A DNA stretch of 64,000 nt, taken from NCBI GenBank assembly GCA_024685005.1, contig JAIKWF010000099.1, positions 1-64,000 of the forward strand, in the 5' to 3' direction. Origin of the DNA: Lachnospiraceae bacterium. Lineage in GTDB: Bacteria > Bacillota > Clostridia > Lachnospirales > Lachnospiraceae. Positions 24,652-32,671 of this stretch are shown in pieces (the stretch's first letter is position 1; each line of letters opens with the position of its first letter). The translations under genes and the position numbers were made by a program. The notes beneath the pieces are model-generated. The model was not told the DNA's origin and ran no database searches. It saw only the letters and a program-made list of their open reading frames with translations.

Positions 24652-25634
24652 GTGCAGACGGCAGCCAGGAAATGATCACAGAGATTGAAAGAGAATACGG
24701 ACGGATACGTCTTGAAAATGCTGACCTTTTGCGCAGACGCAGAGAGGAAGTATTTGAAAAGATCCCGGAATATAAGAAGCTTTTGCAGCAGACAAGGCGG
24801 GAAGATCTTGCAGGTCTTATGCAAAAGCTGACAGGAGAGACTTCGGATCCCGGAGAGAGGACCGGGGTTTTTTCTTGGGAAGAGATTTCCGAAAAAAAGA
24901 AAAGCCTCCTGGAGGCAAACGGGTTCCCGGCTGATTATCTGGAGCAGATCTATACCTGCCCCGATTGTCAGGATACAGGATATGTAAGAGATGATACGGG
25001 AGCCAGAAGAGTCAGATGCCACTGCTTTAAGAAAAAGCTCTCCGAAAAGCTGTCGGAGGAGTCCGGTCTGATGCAGCTGCTTGCCACGGAGAACTTTTCC
25101 AATCTTTCCATGGACTACTATCAGGGGGAAGATTTGACAAATTTTCAGCGTGCATACACAGCTCTGAGGGAATTTTGCACAAATCCGAAAGAAAGATATA
25201 AAAATTTCTTTTTTTATGGTAATATAGGTATCGGCAAATCGTTTTTATCCTGCTGCGCTGCAAAAGAGCTGCTGGATCAGGGCAGGGAAGTCCTGTATTT
25301 TTCGTCCTCCCGCCTGTTTCACAAGCTTTCTTCCGAAAACAGATCGGAGGTCTTTCGCAGACGGCTTTATGAATGCGATCTGCTGATCCTGGATGACCTG
25401 GGGACGGAGTGGTTTAACAACTTTGTTTTTTCGGAGCTGTTTACGCTGATCAATGAACGGATCGCCCATAAAAAACCCACCATCATCTCCACGAATCTTA
25501 CCTTGAAGGATGTGGCGGACATTTATTCCGAGCGCATTTTGTCCAGGATCACAAGTCAGTATATGATGTGTAAGCTTACCGGTTCCGATATTCGTATGGA
25601 GAAGAAGCGCAGGGAAGCTGAAAATCGGGAGTAA
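24648..25634 (+). CDS. DnaC/DnaI-like helicase loader ATPase
   Basis: This 328-residue AAA+ protein has an N-terminal zinc motif (CPDCQDTGYV followed by RCHCF), a P-loop GNIGIGKSF, the Walker B LLILDDLGTEW, and a C-terminal STNLTLKDVADIYSERILSRI block with the probable arginine finger. These are the marks of primosomal loaders that place the DnaB/DnaC-type helicase on DNA. It is translationally coupled to the DnaD-like protein, which fits the two acting together. IstB-type transposition helpers are related, but the zinc motif, the neighbours and the lack of a transposase make that unlikely. Confidence 0.87.
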   Translation: MSADGSQEMITEIEREYGRIRLENADLLRRRREEVFEKIPEYKKLLQQTRREDLAGLMQKLTGETSDPGERTGVFSWEEISEKKKSLLEANGFPADYLEQIYTCPDCQDTGYVRDDTGARRVRCHCFKKKLSEKLSEESGLMQLLATENFSNLSMDYYQGEDLTNFQRAYTALREFCTNPKERYKNFFFYGNIGIGKSFLSCCAAKELLDQGREVLYFSSSRLFHKLSSENRSEVFRRRLYECDLLILDDLGTEWFNNFVFSELFTLINERIAHKKPTIISTNLTLKDVADIYSERILSRITSQYMMCKLTGSDIRMEKKRREAENRE

Positions 25635-25649
25635 AGAAAGGAAAAATTC

Positions 25650-26834
25650 ATGTCAGAACGTGAAGAACTGCGTAACCTCGAGACCATTCCGGTAGGGAGT
25701 CTTGGCCTGATCCCGGCCAGAGGATGTCAGGAACTGGGAGAAAAGATCGACTCTTATCTGGTCAGATGGCGTACCACCAGAGAGAATGAGCATAAGAACT
25801 CTCTTGCATTCAAAGGCTATATGAGAGACTCTTATATTCTCAAGGCAAAGGTACCGCGTTTTGGAAGCGGTGAAGCAAAGGGTGAGATCCTTGAGTCCGT
25901 CAGAGGATATGATCTGTATCTTTTGGTAGACGTTGCGAACTATTCCCTGACCTATTCTTTGTGCGGACATGAAAACCACATGTCTCCCGACGATCATTTT
26001 CAGGATTTAAAGAGGATCATAGCGGCGGTGGGCGGTAAAGCCAGAAGGATCACCGTGATCATGCCTTTCCTTTATGAAAGCCGTCAGCATAAGCGTACTG
26101 CAAGAGAGTCTTTGGACTGCGCCATTGCGCTGCAGGAGCTGACAAGCATGGGCGTTGACAACATCATCACCTTTGATGCCCATGACCCCAGAGTACAAAA
26201 TGCCATTCCCTTAAACGGATTTGAGACGGTTCAGCCCACCTATCAGTTTGTAAAGGGTCTGTTGAAAAATGTAAAAGATCTGCAGATCGATGCAGATCAT
26301 ATGATGGTCATTTCCCCCGACGAAGGCGGTATGGGAAGAGCCATCTACATGGCAAACGTGTTAGGCCTTGACATGGGTATGTTCTATAAGAGACGTGACT
26401 ACACGAAGATCGTAAACGGACGCAATCCCATTGTTGCCCATGAGTTTTTGGGAAGCAGCGTGGAAGGAAAAGACTGTATCGTCATCGATGATATGATCTC
26501 TTCCGGAGAGAGCGTTTTGGATGTGGCTGCAGAGCTGAAGAAAAGAAAGGCTAACAGAGTCTTTATCTGCTCCACCTTCGGTCTGTTCACCGGCGGCCTT
26601 GAGAGATTCGACCAGGCCTATGAACAGGGGCTGATCTCCAGAGTACTTACCACCAACCTGGTATACCGTACACCGGAGCTTCTTTCCAGAGAGTATTATA
26701 TCAGCTGTGATATGAGCAAATACATTGCATACATCATCGATACCTTAAATCATGATGCATCCATCTCCGATCTGCTCAACCCCAATGACAGGATTCAGGC
26801 CATCCTGCAGAAGTACAAAAACGGCGAGATGTAA
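25650..26834 (+). CDS. prs: ribose-phosphate pyrophosphokinase, long form
   Basis: PRPP synthetase makes phosphoribosyl pyrophosphate for nucleotide, histidine and tryptophan synthesis. Diagnostic blocks are FDAHDP, the flexible-loop region KRRDYTKIVNGR, and the PRPP loop DCIVIDDMISSGESVLD near residue 275. At 394 residues it is about 80 longer than the usual 310-320: the N-terminus carries about 50 extra residues, and the C-terminus extends to DLLNPNDRIQAILQKYKNGEM. The catalytic KxxxR-type loop is altered relative to classical enzymes, so allosteric control by ADP may differ. It follows the helicase loader by 15 bases with its own AAAGGAAA. Confidence 0.9.
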   Translation: MSEREELRNLETIPVGSLGLIPARGCQELGEKIDSYLVRWRTTRENEHKNSLAFKGYMRDSYILKAKVPRFGSGEAKGEILESVRGYDLYLLVDVANYSLTYSLCGHENHMSPDDHFQDLKRIIAAVGGKARRITVIMPFLYESRQHKRTARESLDCAIALQELTSMGVDNIITFDAHDPRVQNAIPLNGFETVQPTYQFVKGLLKNVKDLQIDADHMMVISPDEGGMGRAIYMANVLGLDMGMFYKRRDYTKIVNGRNPIVAHEFLGSSVEGKDCIVIDDMISSGESVLDVAAELKKRKANRVFICSTFGLFTGGLERFDQAYEQGLISRVLTTNLVYRTPELLSREYYISCDMSKYIAYIIDTLNHDASISDLLNPNDRIQAILQKYKNGEM

Positions 26835-26877
26835 TAACAGCCTGGAATAGAGAAACAGAATAGTAAGAAAAAGAAAA

Positions 26878-26898
26878 GGCAGGATCATTGATCCTGCC
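26878..26898. terminator. bidirectional terminator between prs and the SASA gene
   Basis: GGCAGGAT and ATCCTGCC form an 8-bp perfect stem. Read on the minus strand it runs into a T-rich tract. It overlaps the stop codon of the minus-strand gene. Confidence 0.7.
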
Positions 26899-27787
26899 TG
26901 CTGTATTTTCCGGCAAACTTTCCGGCGCCTTTACCCACTTTGTTAAGTGCGGCCTGTGTCATATGCATGCCGTCGCTTTGCATGGAAGCTTTCCCCAGCT
27001 TCGGCGTTTTGGAATAAGCCATAACGAAATCATCATAATCCTCGCAAAGGGTGTCCTGGGCATCCTGGATCACCTTGAAATAGTGAATCCATTTTTCTCC
27101 GTAGGGATCCTTTGTATCACCGTAGTAAGAAGGGATCTTGATGATAAAGCATTTTTCAAAGCCTGCTTTTTTCTTTGCCTTTCTGTACATGGTGCGAACG
27201 TTCTTAATGTGCATGTCAGCGGACATATCGCTGTCGCAGGTTCCGTCCTCATTTCGCTGCATGGCAAGGGCGTCGCTTTCTCCCTGCATCCATACAAGAT
27301 AAACATGTCCTATTTTATAGCCGGCTTTTTTTGCCACTTTGATAGCCTTGGCAGTACGCTGGGAGATGGCTTTGTGTTTCTGCTCTGCCCAGATATAGCT
27401 GCCGGTTCCCGGCATGGCACAGGGTACGGCAAGTACGGTTCTGCCGCTTTCCTTGTTATAGGCTTTCGCAAAAGCAGATACCATGGAACCTGTGGCGTAA
27501 TTCTCACCGTCATAGACGTTGGATACGTACTGATCGTTTTCATCTCTTCCGAAGGGCTCCGTCAGATCGGAGATTTTCTTGGGCTTACTGATGGGAAGAT
27601 AGGAAACACCGACCTTCTTTTTTACCTTGGGAGCTGCGGAGGCATCTCCGTGTCCCATCATATTGCTCTGTCCCGCAAATACCAGAACGTCAACCACTTT
27701 TTTTTTCTTAGCCAGAACATTGGTGCTGCTGAGCATGGAAACGGCCAGGAAAAGAACCAGAGCCGTCAGGAAACGTTTTTTTCTCAT
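26885..27787 (-). CDS. secreted SASA/SGNH-type carbohydrate esterase
   Basis: After a signal peptide (residues 1-26, ending in STNVLAKKKK), the protein shows the sialate O-acetylesterase-like SGNH pattern. The nucleophile block is VFAGQSNMMGHG, with VYLVWMQGESDA in the middle and DGMHMTQAALNKVG carrying the Asp-x-x-His pair. It should remove acetyl groups from sugars outside the cell. The 300-residue ORF begins at the ATG at 27787 (RBS GGGAGA); an upstream in-frame ATG would put 24 residues before the signal peptide. Lysine is frequent, as in many wall-binding proteins. It might reverse the O-acylation made by the MBOAT protein, but no linkage is shown. Confidence 0.85.
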   Translation of the reverse strand: MRKKRFLTALVLFLAVSMLSSTNVLAKKKKVVDVLVFAGQSNMMGHGDASAAPKVKKKVGVSYLPISKPKKISDLTEPFGRDENDQYVSNVYDGENYATGSMVSAFAKAYNKESGRTVLAVPCAMPGTGSYIWAEQKHKAISQRTAKAIKVAKKAGYKIGHVYLVWMQGESDALAMQRNEDGTCDSDMSADMHIKNVRTMYRKAKKKAGFEKCFIIKIPSYYGDTKDPYGEKWIHYFKVIQDAQDTLCEDYDDFVMAYSKTPKLGKASMQSDGMHMTQAALNKVGKGAGKFAGKYSRQDQ

Positions 27788-27824
27788 GGATGGAATCTCC
27801 CTTTTTATTTTTTTTACAAAAAAG

Positions 27825-27853
27825 ATTATACCGTTTACGATCCGATGACACAA
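27825..27853 (-). promoter_or_regulatory. promoter of the SASA esterase gene
   Basis: On the minus strand, TTGTGT and TATAAT are 17 bases apart, immediately after the stop of the upstream gene. Confidence 0.55.
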
Positions 27854-27855
27854 GA

Positions 27856-28527
27856 TCATGCGCAGGGGATTTCTATGTATCCCACCAGATTTTCCTTATC
27901 AAAATCATCAATGATGCCCTGGGTGGGATCGTAGTAAATACCGTCATGGATCAGCAGATAGTGACTGTAGCGGCCCATTTTTTCCATTAGGATGGCGCAT
28001 TTGGGAAGGGCCACATCGGAACCTGCGGTGTAATGGATGGTATCTGCATGGGGGATTCCAAGATAATCCAGAGTATCGATCATCTTACCCATACTTGCCT
28101 GCCAGTCCCGGCAGTGCATGATCTCACAGGCATCATCCAAGGTCACACCGGCCAGCATGGCGATACAGGTCTGACCGCAGAGGCCGTCATTGGGCTGGGT
28201 GATCAGCTTCATGGAATCGATCTTACGAATGGGATTTGCAAGGGAATAGGGGCTGTTGCCGCCGATATAAGCCTTGCGGTTGGAAATGGTGAAGCGAACG
28301 GGAAACGTATCTTTCCCGGAAACAGCTTCCGTGATGGTCTGATCTGCGGCGATCTCATACATTCCTTTTCCGAGGGGCGTCAGCTCGCAGGAAAAAGGCT
28401 GCTCTGCAATAGTGCCCTGTGCGGACAGGGTACCCTGGGTGTCACAGACTTCCCAGACATTGAACGGAATACGAATAAAGCAGGCATCACCCTCACGGGT
28501 CAACTTGCCTGAAAATTGATAGAACAT
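27856..28527 (-). CDS. DUF1905 domain fused to a C39-like cysteine peptidase domain
   Basis: Residues 1-85 fit the small beta-barrel DUF1905 family (FSGKLTREGDACFIRIPF, PLGKGMYEI). Residues about 105-222 look like a papain-fold domain of the C39 type. Gln111 and Cys117 lie in QPNDGLCGQTC, His189 in YSHYLLIHDG and Asp200 in YYDPTQG, at the order and spacing of an oxyanion Gln, nucleophile, His and Asp. There is no signal peptide or membrane segment, so it acts in the cytosol. C39 domains normally cleave double-glycine leaders within ABC exporters; here there is none. Its substrate is unknown. GGGGG precedes the ATG. Confidence 0.65.
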   Translation of the reverse strand: MFYQFSGKLTREGDACFIRIPFNVWEVCDTQGTLSAQGTIAEQPFSCELTPLGKGMYEIAADQTITEAVSGKDTFPVRFTISNRKAYIGGNSPYSLANPIRKIDSMKLITQPNDGLCGQTCIAMLAGVTLDDACEIMHCRDWQASMGKMIDTLDYLGIPHADTIHYTAGSDVALPKCAILMEKMGRYSHYLLIHDGIYYDPTQGIIDDFDKENLVGYIEIPCA

Positions 28528-28563
28528 AATACACTAACCCCCGTAAATAATATTTTCCCGTCT

Positions 28564-28572
28564 ATTCTATCA
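28564..28572 (-). promoter_or_regulatory. extended -10 promoter of the DUF1905-C39 gene
   Basis: On the minus strand the sequence reads TGATAGAAT, an extended -10 about 37 bases from the start codon. Confidence 0.4.
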
Positions 28573-28694
28573 CATCTTTTTCTGACATTCCAGTAGATTT
28601 TACGGCTCATTTTATAAGCACTTCAATTTGTCATAAGCGGCGGAATCTGTTACGATGAAGCCACCGGGGAAGATCTTGAAAAAATGAAGAAAGA

Positions 28695-28728
28695 AAAAAG
28701 TCAGGCCTGAATTTAAGCCTGACTTTTT
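28695..28728. terminator. terminator of murG (bidirectional)
   Basis: AAAAAGTCAGGC and GCCTGACTTTTT form a 12-bp stem with a 10-base loop. It overlaps the murG stop codon and has T/A tracts on both sides. Confidence 0.85.
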
Positions 28729-29786
28729 TGTGTCTGTTCTTCGATGAGAGATACGATGGTGTCGATGGGATCTCTCTGGGAACTGTTTTTCATATTGTCG
28801 ATAAATGTCTGTCTGGAAAAATACAGTTCATGCACTTTTTCCGTCAGCAGCAAAGGTGTGATATCATGTTCGCTCAGGACAATGGAAAAGCCCTGGGTCT
28901 CAAAGGATTTGGCATTCAGGATCTGATCGCCTCTGCTTCCCGAGATCAGCGGAACCAAAAGATTGGGTTTTTGCAGTGCCAACAGTTCGCAAATGGCATT
29001 GGCGCCGGCACGGCTGATGACCACATCCGACATGGCAAACAGGTCTTTTAATTCTGCTTTCACGTATTCGAACTGTTTGTATCCCGGTTTTACCAGCAGT
29101 ACGTTGTCCATTTTTCCCTGACCGCAGATATGGGCGATCTGGAAGTCCTTGAGCAGTTCGTCCAAAGCTTCCCGCACGGCAGCATTCACATTGGCTGCGC
29201 CCTGGGATCCGCCGATGACCAGGATCACGGGCTTGGCATCCGTAAAGCCGCAAAGCTTCAGGCCTTCCGCCTTGCTTCCCTTTCGAAGCTCGGCTCTGAT
29301 GGGAGAACCTGTCAGAACAGCCTTATCCTCCGGAATATCCTGCATGGTTTCCGGGAAATTGCAGCAAACCTTGGTGGCTACCGGAATGCAGAGCTTGTTG
29401 GCCAGACCCGGTGTCATATCCGATTCATGGATGATGCAGGGAATCTTCAAGGTGGAAGCCGCCCGTACTACGGGAACGGAAACAAAGCCGCCCTTGGAAA
29501 AGACCACATCGGGTTTGATCTTTTTTAAGACCCTGCGAGCCTCTGCAAATCCCTTCAGAACACGGAAGGGATCGGAAAAATTCTTGGCGTCGAAATACCG
29601 GCGAAACTTTCCTGTGGAAATGCCGTAATAGGGAATATCGTAATCGGCGATGAGACGCTTCTCGATCCCGTCATAGGAACCGATGTAGTGGATCTCATAC
29701 CCCAGCTCCCGAAGCTTGGGCAAAATGGCCAGGTTCGGGGTCACGTGTCCCGCAGTACCGCCGCCAGTCAAAACGATCTTTTTCAT
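28713..29786 (-). CDS. murG: UDP-GlcNAc:lipid I N-acetylglucosaminyltransferase
   Basis: MurG converts lipid I to lipid II on the inner membrane face, the last cytosolic step of peptidoglycan precursor synthesis. The protein has the GT-B layout: N-terminal GGGTAGHVTPNLA, PDVVFSKGGFVSVPVV, IHESDMTPGLANK, then the C-terminal VIGGSQGAANVN and VISRAGANAICELLALQKPNLLVPL. The length of 357 residues is normal. It overlaps the small TSCPD gene by ATGA, so the two are translationally coupled. This separates murG from the usual dcw cluster. Confidence 0.96.
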   Translation of the reverse strand: MKKIVLTGGGTAGHVTPNLAILPKLRELGYEIHYIGSYDGIEKRLIADYDIPYYGISTGKFRRYFDAKNFSDPFRVLKGFAEARRVLKKIKPDVVFSKGGFVSVPVVRAASTLKIPCIIHESDMTPGLANKLCIPVATKVCCNFPETMQDIPEDKAVLTGSPIRAELRKGSKAEGLKLCGFTDAKPVILVIGGSQGAANVNAAVREALDELLKDFQIAHICGQGKMDNVLLVKPGYKQFEYVKAELKDLFAMSDVVISRAGANAICELLALQKPNLLVPLISGSRGDQILNAKSFETQGFSIVLSEHDITPLLLTEKVHELYFSRQTFIDNMKNSSQRDPIDTIVSLIEEQTQKSQA

Positions 29787-30031
29787 GCTTTCATCGCCTC
29801 CTCGATGGCAAGGGCAAGCTGATCCGGACAGGAAGTGGGTTTAAAACCGCATTTGATCCCTTTCAGTCTGGCAATGGCATCTTCGGCTTTCATGCCTGCT
29901 ACCAGGGCGGAAACTCCCTGGGTATTACCGCTGCAGCCATTGGTAAAGACCACCTTATCAATGATCCCGTCACTTACGGTAACATTGATGTTAGTGCTGC
30001 ATACTCCCGTGGGCTTATAATCAATTGTCAT
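29783..30031 (-). CDS. TSCPD-domain protein
   Basis: This 82-residue protein has conserved cysteines in the pattern GVCS, NGCSGN and CGFKPTSCPDQLA. The last gives the TSCPD domain its name; it is also found at the C-terminus of some ribonucleotide reductases and is proposed to bind metal or nucleic acid. Stand-alone members are common in clostridia and have no assigned function. RBS GAGAGGAA precedes the ATG. It is the first gene of a two-gene unit with murG. Confidence 0.8.
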   Translation of the reverse strand: MTIDYKPTGVCSTNINVTVSDGIIDKVVFTNGCSGNTQGVSALVAGMKAEDAIARLKGIKCGFKPTSCPDQLALAIEEAMKA

Positions 30032-30091
30032 AGTTCATTCCTCTCATCTTTCATAGGTAATTTGATACAAAAGACAAAAAATACTTTCTCT

Positions 30092-30120
30092 ATTCTAGCA
30101 ATTTCATACCGCGATTGCAA
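30092..30120 (-). promoter_or_regulatory. promoter of the TSCPD-murG unit
   Basis: On the minus strand, TTGCAA and TAGAAT are 17 bases apart. Confidence 0.65.
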
Positions 30121-30192
30121 GCCCATCCGTATTTTCCGGTTTTATGCGGTTTTTACTGCATAATATACGCTTGCATTATTTCCGCCTGCAGG

Positions 30193-30221
30193 TTGCAAAA
30201 ACAGCCTGTTTTTGATAGAAT
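30193..30221 (+). promoter_or_regulatory. promoter of pgi
   Basis: TTGCAA and TAGAAT are 17 bases apart, the same hexamers as the divergent murG promoter. A 7-bp hairpin (CTGTAAA with TTTACAG, 30238-30261) lies in the leader. Confidence 0.7.
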
Positions 30222-30295
30222 TTTAGCTGATAGGCGTCTGTAAAGAAGGGCTTTTTTACAGGCAGTTTTAATTCTATGAGAAAGAAGGTAAAAAC

Positions 30296-31645
30296 ATGAG
30301 TACAAAAGTAACATTTGACTATTCCAAGGCAACCGGCTTCGTGTCCGAAAATGAAGTGGCCCTTTTGCAGGGACAGGCTGAGGCTGCAAAAGAGACCCTG
30401 GTAAAGAAGACCGGAGCAGGCAATGACTTTTTAGGATGGATCGATCTGCCCGTAGCATATGATAAGGAAGAGTTTGACCGGATCAAAAAGGCAGCGGACA
30501 AGATTCGCTCCGATTCCGAGGTTCTGCTGGTGATCGGTATCGGCGGATCCTATCTTGGCGCAAGAGCAGCCATTGAGTTTTTACGTCACAGCTTCTATAA
30601 CAATATCACCAAGGATCAGAGAAAGACCCCTGAGATCTACTTCGTGGGCAACTCCATCAGCTCTACCTATGTAAAGCATCTGATGGACGTGATCGGTGAT
30701 CGTGACTTTTCCATTAACATGATCTCCAAGTCCGGAACCACCACGGAGCCTGCTATCGCATTCCGTGTATTCCGCAAGATGATGGTTAAAAAATACGGCA
30801 AAGAGGAAGCTGCCAAGAGAATCTATGCAACCACCGACAAGGCAAAGGGATCCTTGAAAAAGCTTGCTACGGAAGAAGGATTCGAGACCTTCGTTGTTCC
30901 GGATGATGTAGGCGGACGTTTCTCCGTTCTGACTGCAGTAGGTCTTCTTCCCATTGCAGTATCCGGCGCAGATATCGACAAACTGATGGAAGGTGCTGCC
31001 AGCGGAAGAGAGAATGCTCTGAATCTTCCTTATGCACAGAATGATGCACTGCAGTATGCAGCAGTTCGTAATGCGTTAAACCGCAAGGGTAAAGGTGTTG
31101 AGATCCTGGCTAACTATGAGCCGGCTCTGCATTATATTTCCGAGTGGTGGAAACAGCTCTACGGAGAGTCCGAAGGAAAGGACCAGAAGGGTATCTTCCC
31201 CGCAAGCGTGGATCTTACCACCGATCTGCACTCCATGGGACAGTTCATCCAGGACGGTACCCGTATGATGTTTGAGACCGTTATGGAAGTTGAGACCAGC
31301 CGTGAAGAGATCATCCTGGAAGAGGAAGCAGTGGATCTGGACGGTCTGAATTATCTGGCAGGCAAGAGCGTTGACTTTGTAAACAAGTCCGCTATGAACG
31401 GAACCATTCTGGCACATACCGACGGACAGGTTCCCAACCTGAAGATCAACATCCCCGAAGTCAATGAGTTCTATCTGGGACAGCTGTTCTACTTCTTTGA
31501 GTTTGCCTGCGGCGTATCCGGTTATATGCTGGGTGTAAATCCTTTCAATCAGCCCGGTGTGGAGAGCTACAAGAAGAACATGTTTGCCCTGCTTGGAAAG
31601 CCCGGTTTTGAGGAGCAGAGAGAGGCACTTTTAAAGAGACTGTAA
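30296..31645 (+). CDS. pgi: glucose-6-phosphate isomerase
   Basis: PGI interconverts glucose 6-phosphate and fructose 6-phosphate, linking glycolysis to glycogen synthesis (glgC and glgD lie 15 kb downstream). Visible blocks are [13 protein letters not shown], the phosphate-binding [15 protein letters not shown] and the C-terminal [14 protein letters not shown]. The length of 449 residues fits the short bacterial form. GAAAGAAGG precedes the ATG. The dehydrogenase gene starts one base after its stop. The DNA is rich in frequent codons, consistent with high expression. Confidence 0.96.
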   Translation: MSTKVTFDYSKATGFVSENEVALLQGQAEAAKETLVKKTGAGNDFLGWIDLPVAYDKEEFDRIKKAADKIRSDSEVLLVIGIGGSYLGARAAIEFLRHSFYNNITKDQRKTPEIYFVGNSISSTYVKHLMDVIGDRDFSINMISKSGTTTEPAIAFRVFRKMMVKKYGKEEAAKRIYATTDKAKGSLKKLATEEGFETFVVPDDVGGRFSVLTAVGLLPIAVSGADIDKLMEGAASGRENALNLPYAQNDALQYAAVRNALNRKGKGVEILANYEPALHYISEWWKQLYGESEGKDQKGIFPASVDLTTDLHSMGQFIQDGTRMMFETVMEVETSREEIILEEEAVDLDGLNYLAGKSVDFVNKSAMNGTILAHTDGQVPNLKINIPEVNEFYLGQLFYFFEFACGVSGYMLGVNPFNQPGVESYKKNMFALLGKPGFEEQREALLKRL

Positions 31646-31646
31646 G

Positions 31647-32603
31647 ATGAAGATCGTAATTTTGGAACGAAACAGTGTGGGAGAGGACGTTGACGTCTCT
31701 CCCTTCGAAAGCCTGGGCGAGGTAGTGATCTATCCCACTACCCCGCCCCATCTGGCGGCGGAGCGGATTAAAGACGCAGATATCGTGGTGGCCAATAAGA
31801 CGCCTCTGACAAAGGAGGTACTGGAAACTGCTGCGAATCTGAAGCTGATCTCCGAGTTTGCCACAGGCTATGACAATATCGATGTGGACTATTGCAAAAC
31901 CAGGGGCATTGCGGTGACCAATGTATCCGGCTATTCCACGGATTCCGTTGCCCAGCACACTCTGGCCATGGCCCTTTATCTGGAGGAGCATCTTTTTTAC
32001 TATAATGCATATGTAAAAAGCGGTGCCTATTCCGCCCAGGATAATTTTTGCAATTTTGACAGAAGATATAATGAGTTCGGAAGCCTTTGCTGGGGTATCA
32101 TTGGCATGGGCGCCATCGGACAAAAGGTGGCCCATCTGGCAAGTGCCTTCGGTGCAAAGGTGATCTATTGCAGTATCAGCGGTGAAAAAAGAGATCTGCC
32201 CTATGAGCAGGTTTCCTTCGAAGAGATCCTGAAACGGTCGGATATTTTGTCACTGCACTGCATGCTGTCGGATCAGACCAGACATCTGATCGGCGAGGCG
32301 GCTTTATCAAAAATGAAGAAAAACGCCATCCTTTTGAATGTGGCAAGAGGGGCGGTAGTAGATACAAAGGCGCTGTATCAGGCATTGAAAAATGATACCA
32401 TCGGCGCCGCGGGGCTTGATGTATTGGAAAAAGAACCCATGTCAAAGGATGATCCCCTTCTGCTGTTGCAGGATAGTGAGAAACTGATCATCACACCGCA
32501 CATGGCATGGGGCAGCACACAGGCAAGGACAAGGCTTGTGGGTGAGGCCTGCGAAAACATCAGATGCTTTTTGCAGGGAGAAAAAAGAAACCGGATCGTA
32601 TGA
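31647..32603 (+). CDS. D-2-hydroxyacid dehydrogenase (hydroxypyruvate/glycerate type)
   Basis: The 318-residue protein has the two-domain D-2-hydroxyacid dehydrogenase fold. The NAD loop reads GIIGMGAIGQKVA, the catalytic Arg is in NVARGAVVD, the Glu in LDVLEKEP, and the His in ITPHMAWGS. The closest pattern is glycerate or hydroxypyruvate reductase. It may be co-translated with pgi, as only one base separates them and no clear Shine-Dalgarno is seen. The substrate cannot be settled from sequence: lactate, glycerate and other 2-oxoacids are all possible. Confidence 0.85.
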   Translation: MKIVILERNSVGEDVDVSPFESLGEVVIYPTTPPHLAAERIKDADIVVANKTPLTKEVLETAANLKLISEFATGYDNIDVDYCKTRGIAVTNVSGYSTDSVAQHTLAMALYLEEHLFYYNAYVKSGAYSAQDNFCNFDRRYNEFGSLCWGIIGMGAIGQKVAHLASAFGAKVIYCSISGEKRDLPYEQVSFEEILKRSDILSLHCMLSDQTRHLIGEAALSKMKKNAILLNVARGAVVDTKALYQALKNDTIGAAGLDVLEKEPMSKDDPLLLLQDSEKLIITPHMAWGSTQARTRLVGEACENIRCFLQGEKRNRIV

Positions 32604-32625
32604 TCAGGGTTTAATCAGTGAAAAC

Positions 32626-32660
32626 AAACGCCCGGGACGGTATGCCTCGGGCGTTTTGGG
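32626..32660 (+). terminator. terminator of the pgi unit
   Basis: AAACGCCCG pairs with CGGGCGTTT across a 13-base loop, followed by a short T-G tract. The short T-run makes it leaky. It rules out the GTG at 32618 as a sensible start for the next gene. Confidence 0.6.
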
Positions 32661-32671
32661 GGTTATTATTT

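Noticed and set aside
24648..25634. IstB-type transposition helper of an insertion sequence
   Set aside because: There is no transposase or terminal inverted repeat nearby. The N-terminal zinc motif and coupling to a DnaD protein point to a helicase loader.
32618..32671. Upstream GTG start for the flippase
   Set aside because: The segment lies inside the terminator hairpin of the preceding unit, and a well-placed ribosome binding site serves the ATG at 32672.
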